Numbered from the stretch's first letter, positions 39,385 to 53,019 are shown. The stretch is 64,000 bases of DNA from Marisa cornuarietis (GCA_004794655.1 SMMW01000585.1:1940001-2004000); one strand, 5' to 3'. Translations and numbers: made by a program. Notes: generated by a model not told the origin, from the sequence alone.

Positions 39385-39545
39385 CACTGGTGGATTTGTC
39401 GACCCAACAACAAACGCGAAGCAGTGTAAACAGTTACCACACGCAGGAAAAGAACCTTGTGTCCGAGACGAGATCTGAACCCTTGGTACCCGATTCTCGC
39501 TTTATTGGTGATAAATGCTTAACCTTTATGCCGCAGGACCTTGCT
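39385..39545 (-). mobile_element. SINE with similar tRNA-like head but a different body
   Basis: On the minus strand, a head like that of the 15.2-kb SINE (GGTTAAGCATTTATCACCAAT, then GGGTTCAGATCTCGTCT) leads into a different body: CTTTTCCTGCGTGTGGTAAC, then TGTTTACACTGCTTCG. The body is shared with the fragment at 50.7 kb. A common head on two bodies suggests two related SINE families. Confidence 0.7.
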
Positions 39546-40930
39546 ACTAAACATATTATTATTAAAGAGTTATTGTAGTTCATGCCGCCGCCATGTTTCC
39601 CACAACCGATGCAGACGTGTGCTGACTACCTGCCTGCTCTGCGAGGCGTTGCACAGTCTCACAGCCACAATCGTACGCAGAACGACAGCCTGTGACGTCA
39701 AGTGGCGCGGAAGCAAGCAGCAAGCTGGTGAGCGCAAGGTCAGGCACGGGTGGATTCAGTAACCTTTTTGGTCGGCGATCGGCGCTCGATGTGCAGGTAT
39801 CGGGGTATCGGGTCTCCAGGTGGGTTTTCCCTTCTTCTGCGGCCAGCGCACGCGTCTCTATCCAGAGCTGTTTGTGCGGGAAGTCTTGTTTATGGTTCCC
39901 TGCAACGGCTGCCCGAGTCTGCTGGGAAGGCAGAAATCTTGTTGGCCTTTCGATTGAGAAGTCCGGTGAAAGGTCGGCCTGAAATTGCCTGCGAAAAGAC
40001 ACTGTAGGTCTGGATTCAATCTTTGATAAAAAGCAGGGTGTTCGCGGCGAAAGTTGCTACTTTCATTCATCTTGCCTCCCTAGCCTGCTTGCCACACGTT
40101 CTTCCCCCTGCCGAAGGACAATAACCCTGTGTCCTGCCGTTGTGTGCAGCCTCCGTTCCTCCAGCCCTCCACTAGACCCCACCCCTCCCCATGCCTGTGG
40201 CATACATCACGTATCAAGAGATGGAGTGGCGGCTAACAGACTCCGTTAAGAAGGTTTTAATGCTGCTATTTAGAGATCTTGCGCGTTTCGTTTGTAGGAA
40301 TTCTTCTCGTCCTTCCCTATTCGCATCCCCACATTGCTTTTATTGCTTTTTCTTAGGGTGCCCGTGCTCATAGGGCATTTAAAAACAAGTTTTCTGTAGG
40401 TGCAAGAGTGTCAAGTACAAAACAGACCATACTGTCTTCTTGCGCAACTGAGCAGCTGTCTTGCTGTCGCTGTGCACTCTTCCCCACCCCGACCCCCCTC
40501 TACACCTCCGAGTGTAGAGAGCTGGGTGAGTGGAGGTCGAAGTTGAACCCACTGTGATAGATAGATTTGCACTTAGTTTTAGAGAAGGAAACGTGCTGGG
40601 GTCTTTTTTTGTTGGTTTTTTTTTGGTCCATCCCAGCTTCCACCCATCCACATACCTTTGCCACATCCCAACCACACATAGAACCCTACCACCCCAGCTC
40701 CACAAAACACGCACACTCGCCACATTCTGTCCTCTCTTCTCTTCCTTTTGTGTGTGTGTGTGTTTGTTGGAAAGAGGGGATGTGAAAATTTTCGGTTTTA
40801 TCTTCCCTGCATTTGAAATCCGCTGCTTTTGTGTCTTACAGAACAGTTCTTAAACGTGATGTTCCTTAATGCTTTCTTTTTTGTGAGTATTGGGGCTTGT
40901 TGTCAATGTCTTAATGAATAACCGTTTATA

Positions 40931-41218
40931 CGCCAATGGCGCGCATTATGGGTCACTGTAAATACACCAATGACGCGCATTATGGCTCACTGTAAATACG
41001 GAAATGACGTGCATTATGGCTCACTGTAAATACACCAATGACGCGCATTATGGCTCACTGTAAATACGCCACTGACGCACATACGTAATAGCTCACCGTA
41101 AATACGCTAATGACGGACGTACATAATGGTTCATCGTGAGTACGCTAATGATGCACATGCCTAATGGTGCACCGTAAATACGCCAGTGACGCACATACGT
41201 AATAGCTCACCGTGAATG
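40931..41218 (+). repeat. Minisatellite of four 34-bp then four 38-bp units
   Basis: Units start at 40931, 40965, 40999, 41033, 41067, 41105, 41143 and 41181. The first four are exactly 34 bases and the last four exactly 38. They share CGCCAATGACGCGCAT and GGCTCACTGTAAATA-type blocks. The longer type carries four extra bases in the middle (CATACGTAAT versus CATTAT). Confidence 0.95.
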
Positions 41219-44200
41219 ACACGAGTGCCGGCCTGAAAAGGGCCGTTATCATTGCCATTAACTCACGCTAGTCAAATTCGGTTTAACTTTTCACAGAGTG
41301 TCCACGTGCAAACACAAACGCACGAACGCATTAACAAACTGGGGATGGACACGATTCTGAGTAACATTCAGCAATGTTTCAAGATCACAAGCGCTCACTG
41401 GGAACAGCTATGCTGGAACGTAGAGTTCGCGACGTGTTGCTTTTGCCCAGAGAACCCCCGGGCTTTTATTGTAATGCAACCGCCTGAAAGATCTAAAGAT
41501 CACAGTCTGTAATGTCTGAAGTAAAGAAGGCGACTGTAATCTACACGCCAGAAGAACCGGGTACGAAAGAAAATTAGGGACGTGATGTGGTAAGGTATCG
41601 TCAGTTTTTGAGGTTTATTAAGAGCAGGTGAGGTGCACCCGGTCTCTTGCTCTCTTGTGAGCGAGACCTGGGGGCACAGACAGTTTGCGATGGAGAAAGA
41701 GGGGAAGAGACTAGTTTATTCTGAGGTCGGGTGTGTTATAGATTTGTCTTCATCTTTAATGCCCTTACACTCGCAAGGGGAGCTGGAGGCAAGGCACGAA
41801 GCACCTCTTACTGTGCACGGAGTGTGAACCGAATAGAAGACGTTGCTCCTAAGACCGCATGCAGAAAACATTCACCGGGAGGATGTCAATCGACAGACTG
41901 AGAGTATGAAAGTAGACTGTCGCAGAGAGCAGCGCAACCGCGCGCAAATAGTGTGCAGTATTCGGTCGCAGGCCTCACAGGAATTTCCATGGGCGGCGTA
42001 CAACCAAAGCGGTTTTAGTACGTCGACGTTAGGGCTACGGAATTTACGGCACGGAAAGTAAATACCCCCCCCCTTCTCTTACACCCACCCATACACGCTT
42101 TCTTTCTTCCTCCATCCTCGTCCTTCAGTTCTCTCTCTTCTCCGTCCTAAAAGTCTTGCAAGCCACCTGAAAAGTTGTCAGTCGGATAACATGAGCACTG
42201 AAGTGCATGTAGCAGATAAGCGAGTAACTCAGGGGCTGACGAAACAACGCTCGTGAAGGCCATGCACCGCTATCACACGTGTTGACCCTTCCGCCCAGCA
42301 GGAACTAGTGCAGCCCCACGCGCACTGCCGGCCATCAGGGAAAGTCCCTCACCCCCTCCCCCCCCCTCGGTTGGGATTTTGGTGTAACAACCCTAAAGTG
42401 CCCCCTCCTTCCTCCCCCTACAACCGGAGTTCTTTACGTTGACAGGTGTTTTTCGTTTTTCTCACCTGTGCACGTGACCCTTGCTACATAGCTAGCATTT
42501 TCCGACGCCAGTGCTGGCCGTGTCGGGGTCGGGTAAGGCCATGGCTGCGGTGCTTGCCAGGCCACGGGGATTTGGGGGGGGTCGTAGAGGAGTGACGGAT
42601 CTGTTTGTGACACTCAGCATGATGCTCGTGCATAAAAGACACGCAGTACCCCAGACTTCATGCTGCGCTTAGCTGTCCAGACTGCTGGCTATAACGTCAA
42701 AGAACAAGCATGATGAGTTGAATGAGTGAGCGGGATTCTCTCGTGTGACCCCTTAACTCATTCACAAAGCAGAAAGACAAGCTTGTGATTGTAAAGATAT
42801 AAGGGGTCTCATGCCCTAAGTGAAGTATACTGTGAGCCGTTTAACGTGTCAAGGCTAGGACATGTGGAACGCAAAGCCCTATCCTTATCTCCCACTGCCT
42901 CGTACATCCCCATAAAAATTCGTTAGGGTACCATGTGCTTTGTGGTCCGTATGGGGCACTTTGCTTTTCCTACCGCACCCAATCTGCGCCGCAGTTCATG
43001 GCATGGAAGTGTGGAATGGTGGAGATGGGGCGATGGCAGGAGAAAAAGGAATGCACTCCGCCATCGTAACCCCCTAATGACCTTACTTCTCTTTCATCCT
43101 ACAAGCTTTGCTTCTGTCTTTGGTACATTAACCCCTGACCAGCGACAGAACCATGGCGGCTTGTAATCTCGGCAGCCACACCACCATACCCCCCTGGAGA
43201 CCGTCTGGTCAGCGCTGTAAGCACTCGGTGCACATTGTCGCTCCTTTGTGGCTGAGCTAAATGAAAGGGCACGTTGAAGCAACAGCGCGAGGATGCTTCT
43301 CCTAAGGGATCCAGGGGCTGAAGAAACCTACTAACCCCTTATTCCTTAATATCGAATGCCTGGAATACAATGTCTGGCAGCAGTGTGTGGGGAACATTCA
43401 GTCAGAGAAGCGCAGTTGGTGCAAGCTGCTCCATCTGCGGCGTCTCCGGACCGGGCCAGGCCAGCGCCAGATGTAACGCGACACGCTGTGGATGCTGTGG
43501 ATGCTTCTCAGCAAGGGGTCGCCGAGGTTGAGGTGAATTTCTCCCCCTGCGATAACGACGCGGGTGGATTTTGTTTTAGTTACACCTGAGACAGGATTGG
43601 ATGTCGCATGCCTTACTGCGTTGGCTTGGTTACACTACACGCTGTGTGTTATTATACGCTTTAGCATAACACAGGTGTATCAGGGTGGAATTGGAAAGGG
43701 GGCGGGGCACGCTAGGAAAAATGAGGGAGTGGTATGGAGGAAGAGGGTGGGCTGCCAAAAGTTCATGGCCCTTGCTGTCTCAAAGTATGCTTGGGAATGG
43801 TAGCATCTTGTGAGATGACAAACATGAGCACTGACTCGTCCTCAGAACAGTGAACGCAGAACGAAGAATCGGGGTCGCCTTCCACCATCCCCCAGCAATG
43901 CCAGGTAGCACCTGATACGTACAAGTAGGGTCTGGCCATTTGGTTTGTCGGGAGCCAGGGAAAATAGGTTTTTTTTCTTTCTACCTGTCTCAGACCTTCA
44001 GCATTTAGCACCGTGAGTGTCGGATTATTCGTCGACGCACACACAGAGTCTCGGTTCCGCAAGAAGAATATGTTGGCACTCACTCGCCGACATTTCTTGT
44101 TACGACACTAATTAGCGGTTATGACCCATGGTGCTTGCCTGACACATCAGGACTCTCTGTGCCTGTCGACTTGTTTACACCGCCAAGTGCTTGCTTCTTG

Positions 44201-45596
44201 CCAGATGCTTATGTCGCTTGTAGTTTAAGGCTGTTGTGAGTTGTCGGCAAGAACTGACATATCGTGCCATGTGATAACAAGCAGGTTTATGCTGTTCCAC
44301 TCTAGGCGGTGCTCCGGGCCATAACTCTGCCTGCTTTACACTCACTTCCTACAGTCGGTGTCGTCGAAGTGTTCTCTCCCGTCCCTTAACTCCTCTTTAA
44401 CAATTCTAAGACGGTCATTACAGAAGCTGTTTTATGAGGAAAGGAGGAGGAGTGTGCTTTATTTGCCTTCAAACAAAAATTGTTAGATAAATTTTACGAA
44501 ATATATTAACCGCAAGACAGAGTCGGGAGATTTAAGTGCAAAGCACCACGTGCCTCGTGCCAGGTTCACGTGCAGGTTCGTATCCAGTGGTAAGAAAGAG
44601 CTCGGGAACAAATCTTCACTCGTCTCCTCGTCGGACATCAGACGTTAGATGCCAGTGGATAAAGCTGTCGTCATCTAGTCAGCTTCTTTTTTTCTCCCAC
44701 CTCAGCACTGTTTTTTGGGGGTGGGGGATGGGAGGTGGAATAAAACGAGAGATTCCTATCTCCGTGCAGAAGAGTCGCCTCGTGTAAAGCGGCAAAGAAA
44801 CTTGGCGCGGCGAAGCAAGTGATGTCGGATACGGTTCCACAAAAACTTGGGGCTACAAGACTGCAGATCTGCATGCTGTGCAGTTCGCCTAGCTGCCTTT
44901 CCAATATCTCCACACACGTCTTGACTGACTGCACGGCCAGGACTTTCAGTTGGTGTAGGCGGCGACCTCCATCCTGCACCCTGCACGGCGGGTGGTGTGC
45001 ATGCGCGAGGATGGGGTAGTCTGTCGGGCAACACCCCCTCCCCCTTTCCTCCTGCCTCCAACGCCACTGTTTTTGTTTACGTGCCGGACATTTTCACTCT
45101 CGCTCCATATTTTTGCTGTAAGATCTCAGAAAGGATGTATCAGACGCGCACACCTCCAGTGCACAACAAAGAAGAGCCGTGTCTGACCAGTCCGTCCTTC
45201 AACACCTCCCGCCCGTAACCGTTTCCAAGACGTAGAGTTAGGTCTGCAGGTGTCGGCTGACATCCGGGTCTTTAGGTTTGCGCTTGGTGTCCGGGATCTG
45301 TGACAGGGAGGTAGCAGGGAAGTATCAAACCTCCTGGTGCTAATCATAATCCCGGCAACACACTATCTCCTTTTCTCTTTGCCTCGCTTTTCTCTCCCTT
45401 CCCCACTCTCTACCGCTTCGTGTGGGGCATGGTGCCCAGAGATGTGTCCTGCTAGTGATGTTTTGTAGATGAGATCGAGTGATAAAAGTGAAGAGAGATG
45501 TAAAGAGAAAGCAGCTCTGTTGACAGTGAGAGAAGCGGTGCCGGAATGGTGTGGTATAAAGTAAGCGAAATACTGCTGTCCGCTGTCCGAGACTGT

Positions 45597-45728
45597 GTTT
45601 ACATAAAGGTCTCTCGTTGTTTTCGTCGTGTAAACTAACGTTTACTCGGAATAAATGTCTCGTTTCCTCTTTGTGTAAACTCTCATTTACTTGCAATGTC
45701 CCGTACCGTCTTTGCGTAAACTCGTCTC
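45597..45728 (+). repeat. Three tandem copies of a 43-45-bp unit bounded by GTTTAC/GTAAAC
   Basis: Units at 45597, 45640 and 45685 each begin GTTTAC (or ATTTAC) and end GTAAAC plus four bases. Neighbouring units therefore meet as short hairpins (GTAAAC-TAAC-GTTTAC). The middle carries GTCTCGTTTCCTCTTTGTG-like sequence. Confidence 0.8.
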
Positions 45729-47676
45729 TATGGTCGGTGATAGCTGCGCGTGAGTGGTCTCGGGACCTCGCGAGACTATGACGCGACCACACACGTATCT
45801 GCGTTCCTCTGGAACTGCAGCCGGCGTGTGGGGAAATACATTGGCGTTTTGTATTGTGCCCAGGCTTACACATTGTTATCTGTAGTTGTGGCCTGCTTGT
45901 CGGCTGTCTGTGTCGCCTAATATTGGAAAACATCAACAACAACAACAAAGCTAAAAGCATTGGCAGAGGTGTGGCAAAGCTGGATATGATTTCCCCAAAC
46001 TGTTTTGTAAACTGATGCAAGTTAAGGAAGCTTATTTGATTGCTGATGTAGTTTACAATATGTTGCCCTCACCATACGTGTGTACTGCTAAATGCCAATA
46101 TATTGTCAGCTATCTGTATAATAAGATCGGTAGATTATCACCGAAAGATCACTTCCTGGCGAGGTCAGAGACTAGGCTGCCATGATGTATACGATGGTTG
46201 AGATCAACTTGAGGTGGCCGAAATGATGCGGAGCGTCCGGTTTTGTGTCTGGGTGGAGACTCGGAAACTGCCCATCATGGTGGACATTTCTCTGGCGAAG
46301 GAAGAGACGAGCCCTAGAGTTTTGCCAGATTATGCCGTGTGTGCGCGCACATGGCCTGGCAGAGCGTGGTTCACCCAGCCCTCAGTGCTGCTCTGGTTTG
46401 TGTACCTGTCGGTGACAGCACACCGTGTTTACTTGTGTTATAAAAACACCTCGTTGAGCGGGCGACCCCAGGTTACGACCGCGATTAGACTGCATCAGGA
46501 AACGTAGCTCTTGGCGCAGCTTTATCAGCTTTTCCGGGTTTGTACGGACCTCATCTGAAAAATGGATAGGGCGGTGAGAGACTGGTAGTGTCGACAACTT
46601 GACTAGCGGAACCTGGTCTGAGGCAGGATGTTAACCCGCTACCTGACGAGATGAGAGTGGGTGTTAACCCGCTACTGTCCATGGCCAAGGCGACGGAACA
46701 TCCACCGTTTTCACCAGCGACTTAGTACCAGGATGTTGTAGTGCATCTTTTGTTTTTGCCAGCACACGATGTACCTGCATGCCCAGATAAGATACTTTCC
46801 TTACAAGAACTGCTGTCGGTACTGGCCGAGCAGTTTGCTGACGTGAAACCCCGCCCACAGACATTTCAAGCTAAGGGGTGGGGAAGACACCCTTACACCC
46901 GTGTGCGGCGTAAAATAGGGTATGCAGATGCGGCATAAAATAGATCAGTGTTGTGATTTGGGCGTGCTGGAGATTCCCCCCACCCGACTGTGGCGTAGTT
47001 AATAATGAAATCACTCAAAATCCGAGAAGATTCTACAAGCGTGTAGACACACTCGTCTTATGTCTACGGTGCTTCTTCAACTGAATGAGGGGAAAAAAAA
47101 AACCTCGCTGTGACTCAACGATGCTGGTGTCGAGACTTTCGGCGAATAGATTATTTTCTTGTACCCTTTCAGTAGTTTTTTTTCTGTGCTTCCACATCCT
47201 TCTCCTGGTTTCCAGTGTTATTTTGGTGTCTATAAAGTACGCACAGCATAATTACACTGTAACTCCACTTTGTTGTATAACCTTGGAGTATCGCCATAGG
47301 TGGCAAGTAGTTTGTTTTCGGGGCTGTAAACTCAGTGCGTGCTGAAGTGACTTGCCGTTACTGAAGTAAATATTGTCCATGGCACACCACAATTTCGAAC
47401 TAAGTTTTAGTGAAGACTGTATGATTGCATTTTACCTGCCCACCACGTATACACCTCGTTCCAATTATTTATTGTTTACTATTATTTGGACGTATCCTTA
47501 TATCCTTTGTCACTGTCTATACCTCATAGTTTCATCTAGTCTTTTGTCTGTATCTTCCTCTTCATGTTCTGGGATGTAATACTCATAACTACCAGTTAGA
47601 ATACTGAGAGTTGTAAATTTCCCCAGTGTCCGCCGCAGTGGCTGGCTGGGCGACACTCGGTAGAACTCCGAGCTGA

Positions 47677-47889
<213 letters not shown>

Positions 47890-49821
47890 TAGGTTCCAAG
47901 CAGTACAGATGCTTTAATTTCCATTGGTTCTCACCAAAACATGAGACAGAATCTTTTACCGACATCCGAGCGACTTCCTCAGGCAGAAGAACTTTTTGCC
48001 TCTACTAATTACTAAAGTTTGAAAGGCCCCAATTTGCAGGCGCTGTGGTCGATAAAGATGTAGTCGAGGAAATTGTTTTTCTTTCATTGTATCTGGTATT
48101 GTTGTTGGTGATGAAGTACTTCTGAGAACATTTGGGTCTTTGGGGAAAACTTGTTTTTGTTTTTGGTTTTTAATTTTGCTTGAAGCGAGCTTTTCTTTTC
48201 CGGGTTGTGCGCGTGCACTACAACTCCCCGTTCAGTCCAACTTAGGAGGTGGATGACATGAGGTCAAAGATCTCGCCTGCTGTCGTACAGTTTAGAGGGT
48301 GATGTGCAGGATGGGGATATCGCTGCCGACCTTATAGACGCCGTGAGTGGCTTGTCGACATTACGAGGACCTGGCCTTTTGCAGAACGCCGATGGGACTG
48401 CATTAGCAGGAGTGCAGCAAAATTGCCTGTCTTTCCACACATAGCGGCCGTTGGGCAGCCACTTCAAAAAGACGAAGAAAGTGAGGCACTGTGGATTACA
48501 CCAAGAGGAAAGCGGGAGGGGTAGAAAACTCCTAAGTTACATCCCTAAGAAATGTCTGCCTTTCTTTAGAGAACACGGCCTGGAATCGGAAAGTCTCATT
48601 GAGATCCAAGGGTCATGGAGCCTTTTTTTATGTCGTGTACCTGTGCTGTCGGCTTGTGCCACAAGCTGGTAAACGTATTATTTCACACACGCGCACACGC
48701 GGTTGTATGAACTGGCTCAGTACCTGCATCTGCTGTCCCTTACGTTTGTGTGAATCGGCTGAATACCTGTACCTGTGATGCACTGCATCCCGCTGCCCTG
48801 TGCACTGTCAGAAGCACCGTGCGATGAGTTATTTCAGTTGAGGCTTCAGGCATTCGTTGGATTTAGTCACTCCATTTATTCGTCCATGAAAAAAAAACAA
48901 ACCACATAAATATATTGATACATAAGCGCGCGGAACGTAAACCTACTGAAGTCCTTACAGCTAGCATGACGACAAGCGTTATTAGTACATTCTCATTACA
49001 TCCGTCAAGCGGAGACGTCGATTTATAAATACTTTGCCCGTGTGTCTTGTCAAGTGGGTCTCGAACACGCGCAGTAGACTGAGATAGCAAACTTAGTCCA
49101 CCCACTGTATTAAAGGCCTACCCGCGTGCAGTTTTTTTTTTCAAATGCCCAGGATAGTCATTCGCCATTTCCACAGTACGAGTAAATCACTTCCTTCCGC
49201 TCACAAGATAAAACCTTCAGTCGTTGACGTTAGACGTTTTGATGGCACAAGTATGCGTGCGTTGTTAAGACGTTGGGGAGAGCTGGGGTGCACGGTATGT
49301 GTGTGAATGTACTTCGCGCCGATTTTAGAAAATGCGATCTCGTAATAAACTAGGTGCGTGCTTTTCGTAAAAATGCTGCAGGCGGATGGGTCTTTAAAAT
49401 ATGCTCAGGTTATCTGCCATCTGCCAGAGACTTCGACGTTGAGAGTGTAGACGCACTCGTCGCCTGACTGCATACAACAGCTGTAGGTTACTAAGTAACA
49501 TACTTGCCACTCGTCGTCGTTTAGAGATGTTCGCTTGCGCATCCGTCCGTGCGCAGGGAGTTTTCAAGCCGCCGCCACCAGGACCCCGCCTTCGGGAAAC
49601 GACCTACCTAGGCGCTGAGTTAACTGTGCCCGTGGTTCACTCAGCACATGGACGTAGTCAAATGGATGCAGTGTCAACACCCCAAGTTGTGTCGGTCGTA
49701 TAGTGATGGCACAACCCCTTCGTTGATACTGTTCTATGTGAGTATAGTCTGTTTTCAGTTTGTGACATAGTGATGGTTCTTCGGGTTTAGTGACGACCCC
49801 TGCTTAAAGACCAACCTGAAT

Positions 49822-50370
49822 GGTTTGCGTTTTTTGCAGATAAGGGTAGATATAGGCGATATAAACCTAACCTGTAAATTGCAGCCTCCAAAACCCATCC
49901 GTTAATTAATTATCCGCTAGCAAAGTACGCGATTCGCAACTGCGATCAACGAGCGCCGTTAACAGTGTACTACGTCACACTAGTGCACCATTCACAACAT
50001 TGGCAGCCCTCAACACCAAACAGAGAGAGAGAGAGAGAGAGCGACAGTTGGGATTATTCGGACGTTATAGTCTGTATTTCTCGTGCTAACGTAGCTGTTT
50101 TTCAGAACCACGAGAAATACAGACTTTCAGCGTCCGAATAACTCAAACTGTCGCTCATTCTCTCTCTCTGTTTGGTGTTGACTGCTGCCAGTGTTGTGAA
50201 TGGAGCACTACTGTAACGTAGTACACTGTTAGCGACGCTTGTTGATCGTAATTACGAATCGTAGTGGATAATTAATTAACGGATGGGTTTTGGAGGCTAA
50301 AATTTACAGTTTAGGTTTATATCGCCTGAATCTACCGATATATGAAAACTTCGAAAACCATTCACGGCTA
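49822..50370. mobile_element. Foldback (long inverted repeat) element, about 540 bp
   Basis: Left arm (about 49822-50082) and right arm (about 50107-50370) are inverted copies with high similarity, separated by about 24 bases. Paired blocks include GGCGATATAAACCTAA, CCTCCAAAACCCATCCGTTA, AACAGTGTACTACGT, CAACACCAAACAGAGAGAGA and GTCTGTATTTCTCGTG. No ORF spans it. It looks like a foldback MITE. The differences between arms (base changes and a shorter (GA)n in one arm) show it is not recent. Target-site duplications are not clear. Confidence 0.9.
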
Positions 50371-50477
50371 TCATTGTCTTTTCTCGGTAGTGAACAGTTA
50401 GGGATAAACCCTCCACCTTGTCTCCGTAACAAGAAATCAGATTAGCTCAGTATCAGATTGCCCGAGGGAAAGCAAAC

Positions 50478-51498
50478 ATATATATATATATATGACACTG
50501 TGATAAACGTTCGTCCCCTAAAATGGGCCATTGGGGTTAATCTGTACTATTGTTAGGTCCGTCAAGGCAATCACTTTTTCCGACCAGTTCGTGAAGTAGA
50601 AATATCCAAGCACTAGCACAAGTTCACGCAGCCACAGTGAGCAAGCGGACTATCAGTCGAAAATGAGTGGATTTAATACATTTATTCTGGTGGCCATCTT
50701 GCTATGACACCTGTCACCACTATCACAGGACAAAGTGTAAAACACTTACCACACCGTCAGGAAAAGACGAGTTTTCGTGTGAAGGACTGCACGACGTTAT
50801 GTGACATCACGTTGTCCAGGTTACGCGCGTGTAAAATGTTGACACGGAATTTACGGAAAAGAGTATTATTACAAAAAAAGTGAACGATGACGCCTGTAAC
50901 CTTTGGACAATGTCTGTAAGTTTCCAGACAAATGTATATATTGCTGTAAATCTGTTCGTGTTTCTGAGATTCTTGGCATATATTTAATAAAATTAGCGTT
51001 AGGACAACCATTTGTTACACATTCATTCCGTCGTCTGTTAGACAAAAGCGATTATCTCGGTGATCAAACTTTCCGCAAACTGGGGACAAAATACCATGAC
51101 GCCCGTCAGTATGAATTCAGATCGCATTGATTTTTTGCAGGAATATGTTGACAAATACTGTTTATAGAGCTTTGTTAGTTGAAAAGTTTCAGTGCACCCA
51201 GAATGTTCCACACTTCGTGGTGTGAGTAGAATTTACGTCAGACATGACGCCACCTCCATCGGCCATTTGTATAATCGTCAGAAATGACGCAATTCACGCA
51301 TTAAAACACATAAAACATGCAAACAGCAACACACAGCAGGCTAGTATTAACACATGTATCTCCCGAAACCTTTCTTCATCCATTGATATCGTTTCAGGTT
51401 CAGCCCAGAAAAAATAAAGTTGTAAGCAATCAAAGTCCGACTGTGTGTATGCCAGAGGCGAACTTTTGTCACAGTGTCATATATATATATATATATAT
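50478..51498. mobile_element. Candidate 1-kb nonautonomous DNA element with inverted ends inside (TA)n
   Basis: The left edge is (TA)8 followed inward by GACACTGTGATAAACGTTCG. The right edge is (TA)10 preceded by the inverse, which reads GACACTGTGACAAAAGTTCG on the minus strand. Eighteen of these 20 bases match and each abuts a TA repeat, as expected for elements that insert into or generate (TA)n. The interior has no long ORF and includes a SINE body fragment at 50.7 kb. No second copy is seen in the window. Confidence 0.6.
50706..50800 (-). mobile_element. SINE body fragment related to the 39.4-kb copy
   Basis: On the minus strand, CTTTTCCTGACGGTGTGGTAA followed by GTGTTTTACACTTTG parallels the 39.4-kb body. 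No head is visible. It lies inside the 1-kb inverted-end element at 50.48-51.50 kb. Confidence 0.5.
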
Positions 51499-52555
51499 GA
51501 AACTCCATGATCACATTGTTACTTACTGATGCGTATTGATGCCCCACCATTCATGAACTTACTGTGAGGGTCTAGTACTGTCACAAAACTACCTGTAATC
51601 CTTGACCAAGGGTATAGGCTTAACTCCACTAATGACCGTATCTGCAACATGGCCCTCTGTCATGATCAGTGGCTTCTGCAGGTCAGTCTCGCCCCTGGCA
51701 GCAAGAATATGGTGACTGGCATCCCAGTATGATGCACTGCTTATACCGATCTTGGAAATCCACGTATTGGCCAAAGTCTCAAAACTGTCAACATGCTCAG
51801 TTTATGAAACATGCCTGTTTACCCCGCTAGCTGCATTCGTTATGGGGATTACGGTTGGGGCAAAACAAAATTTTTTTCGCGATTTTTTTGTTTATATAAC
51901 TGGTTTTTTTTAAAATTATTTATTGCATTCTTGATATTTTTCCGCTTTCCTGAACACCAGTCGATTTGACGGAAGCAGATTGTCAACATTTATGTCGATT
52001 GGCTATTATTCAGTTAAGAAATTCTACCCGTAGTTTATCGCTTTTCTGTTCCCGCTGCTGTGTCGACACCGACTTACAGAGAGCATAGTATTTTACACAC
52101 CCACATCCGCAGACCCACTAGTTTGGCTAATCTGGATAATATCCCACAGTGTCCTCGGAGTATGTTGATGGGCTTGTATTTTCTGAGATTTTCTGACACA
52201 AGCCCACAGCGGGCTGCAGGGTGTCTTTACAACTAGCTCACGTGAAGCTAGGAGAGATTGCATCGATATCCGGTCTCTCACTCTGTGTGTGTGTGAGAGA
52301 GATAGAGAGATTCTGAGGCGGAGGGTGCCTGTACAGACTGCTACACCCTATCCCAGTCCCCTCGTACTCCACACAGGCTTACTCGTCTGTAGATTATCCG
52401 CCAGACCACTCTCCTCTCACACGAGAGACTGTGCGTAGACATTGCAACCTGCTGTGTTTGTCTTCTGTAGCGTATGTTGAGGTCTGTAGGGGGGGGGAGA
52501 GAAAGATAAAAGCCAAGGTAGAGCGCCAGAGTCAGACACGCCCAGTTCTTTTTCT

Positions 52556-52824
52556 GGGCCCAGTTGCACAACACGTTTCTAAACCTTAAAACTGTTATAA
52601 AGAAGCAAAATCTCTTCTTAGCCATTTTTTTTATGCAATGCACAAGAACACACAAAAAATTGTACTGACAGGACGGAAAGTCAGACCTAAACAACTTTAT
52701 CTTACTTAAAGCAGTTTTAGTTTTAAAAATTCTAAAATTGCGGTGTCCATTTTCAACTGATTATCTAAATAGATTTAAGGTCTAAAAGTGTTTAAAATTA
52801 GAAATTTGTTGTGCAACTGGCGCC
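52556..52824 (+). mobile_element. MITE copy 1 (269 bp)
   Basis: The ends are inverted: GGGCCCAGTTGCACAAC at the left and GTTGTGCAACTGGCGCC at the right. The interior is AT-rich and closely matches the 54.5-kb copy, including AAAGAAGCAAAATCTCTTCT, TGTACTGACAGGACGGAAAG and TCAACTGATTATCTAAATAG. It is non-coding and probably mobilised by a transposase encoded elsewhere. Confidence 0.93.
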
Positions 52825-52975
52825 TGACTTTTAATGGACAAAGGATAAAGTGAAGATTGTTATTCGCTTAACACTTCCGTGTGCTACTCATCCTTGAAAA
52901 TAGGATTTTTTGCCCCGATTGAAAGAGACACTTTGTTATTATGAAACTTCCGTCCTTCCCCACCCAGCCACCTCA

Positions 52976-53019
<44 letters not shown>

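Noticed and set aside
41252..41512. 86-codon ORF beside the 34/38-bp minisatellite
   Set aside because: No domain or codon bias; likely chance.
45340..46020. Longest ORF (226 codons, minus strand) with a hydrophobic N-terminal stretch resembling a signal anchor
   Set aside because: No domain, no coding-type codon bias and low-complexity ends; the middle simply translates the 44-bp tandem repeat. It lies in the intron and is best explained by chance.
46214..46507. Possible WW1 exon (VWVETRK segment)
   Set aside because: A single W-V-E match is not followed by the expected motifs of the family's first WW domain, and no splice sites fit the required phase.
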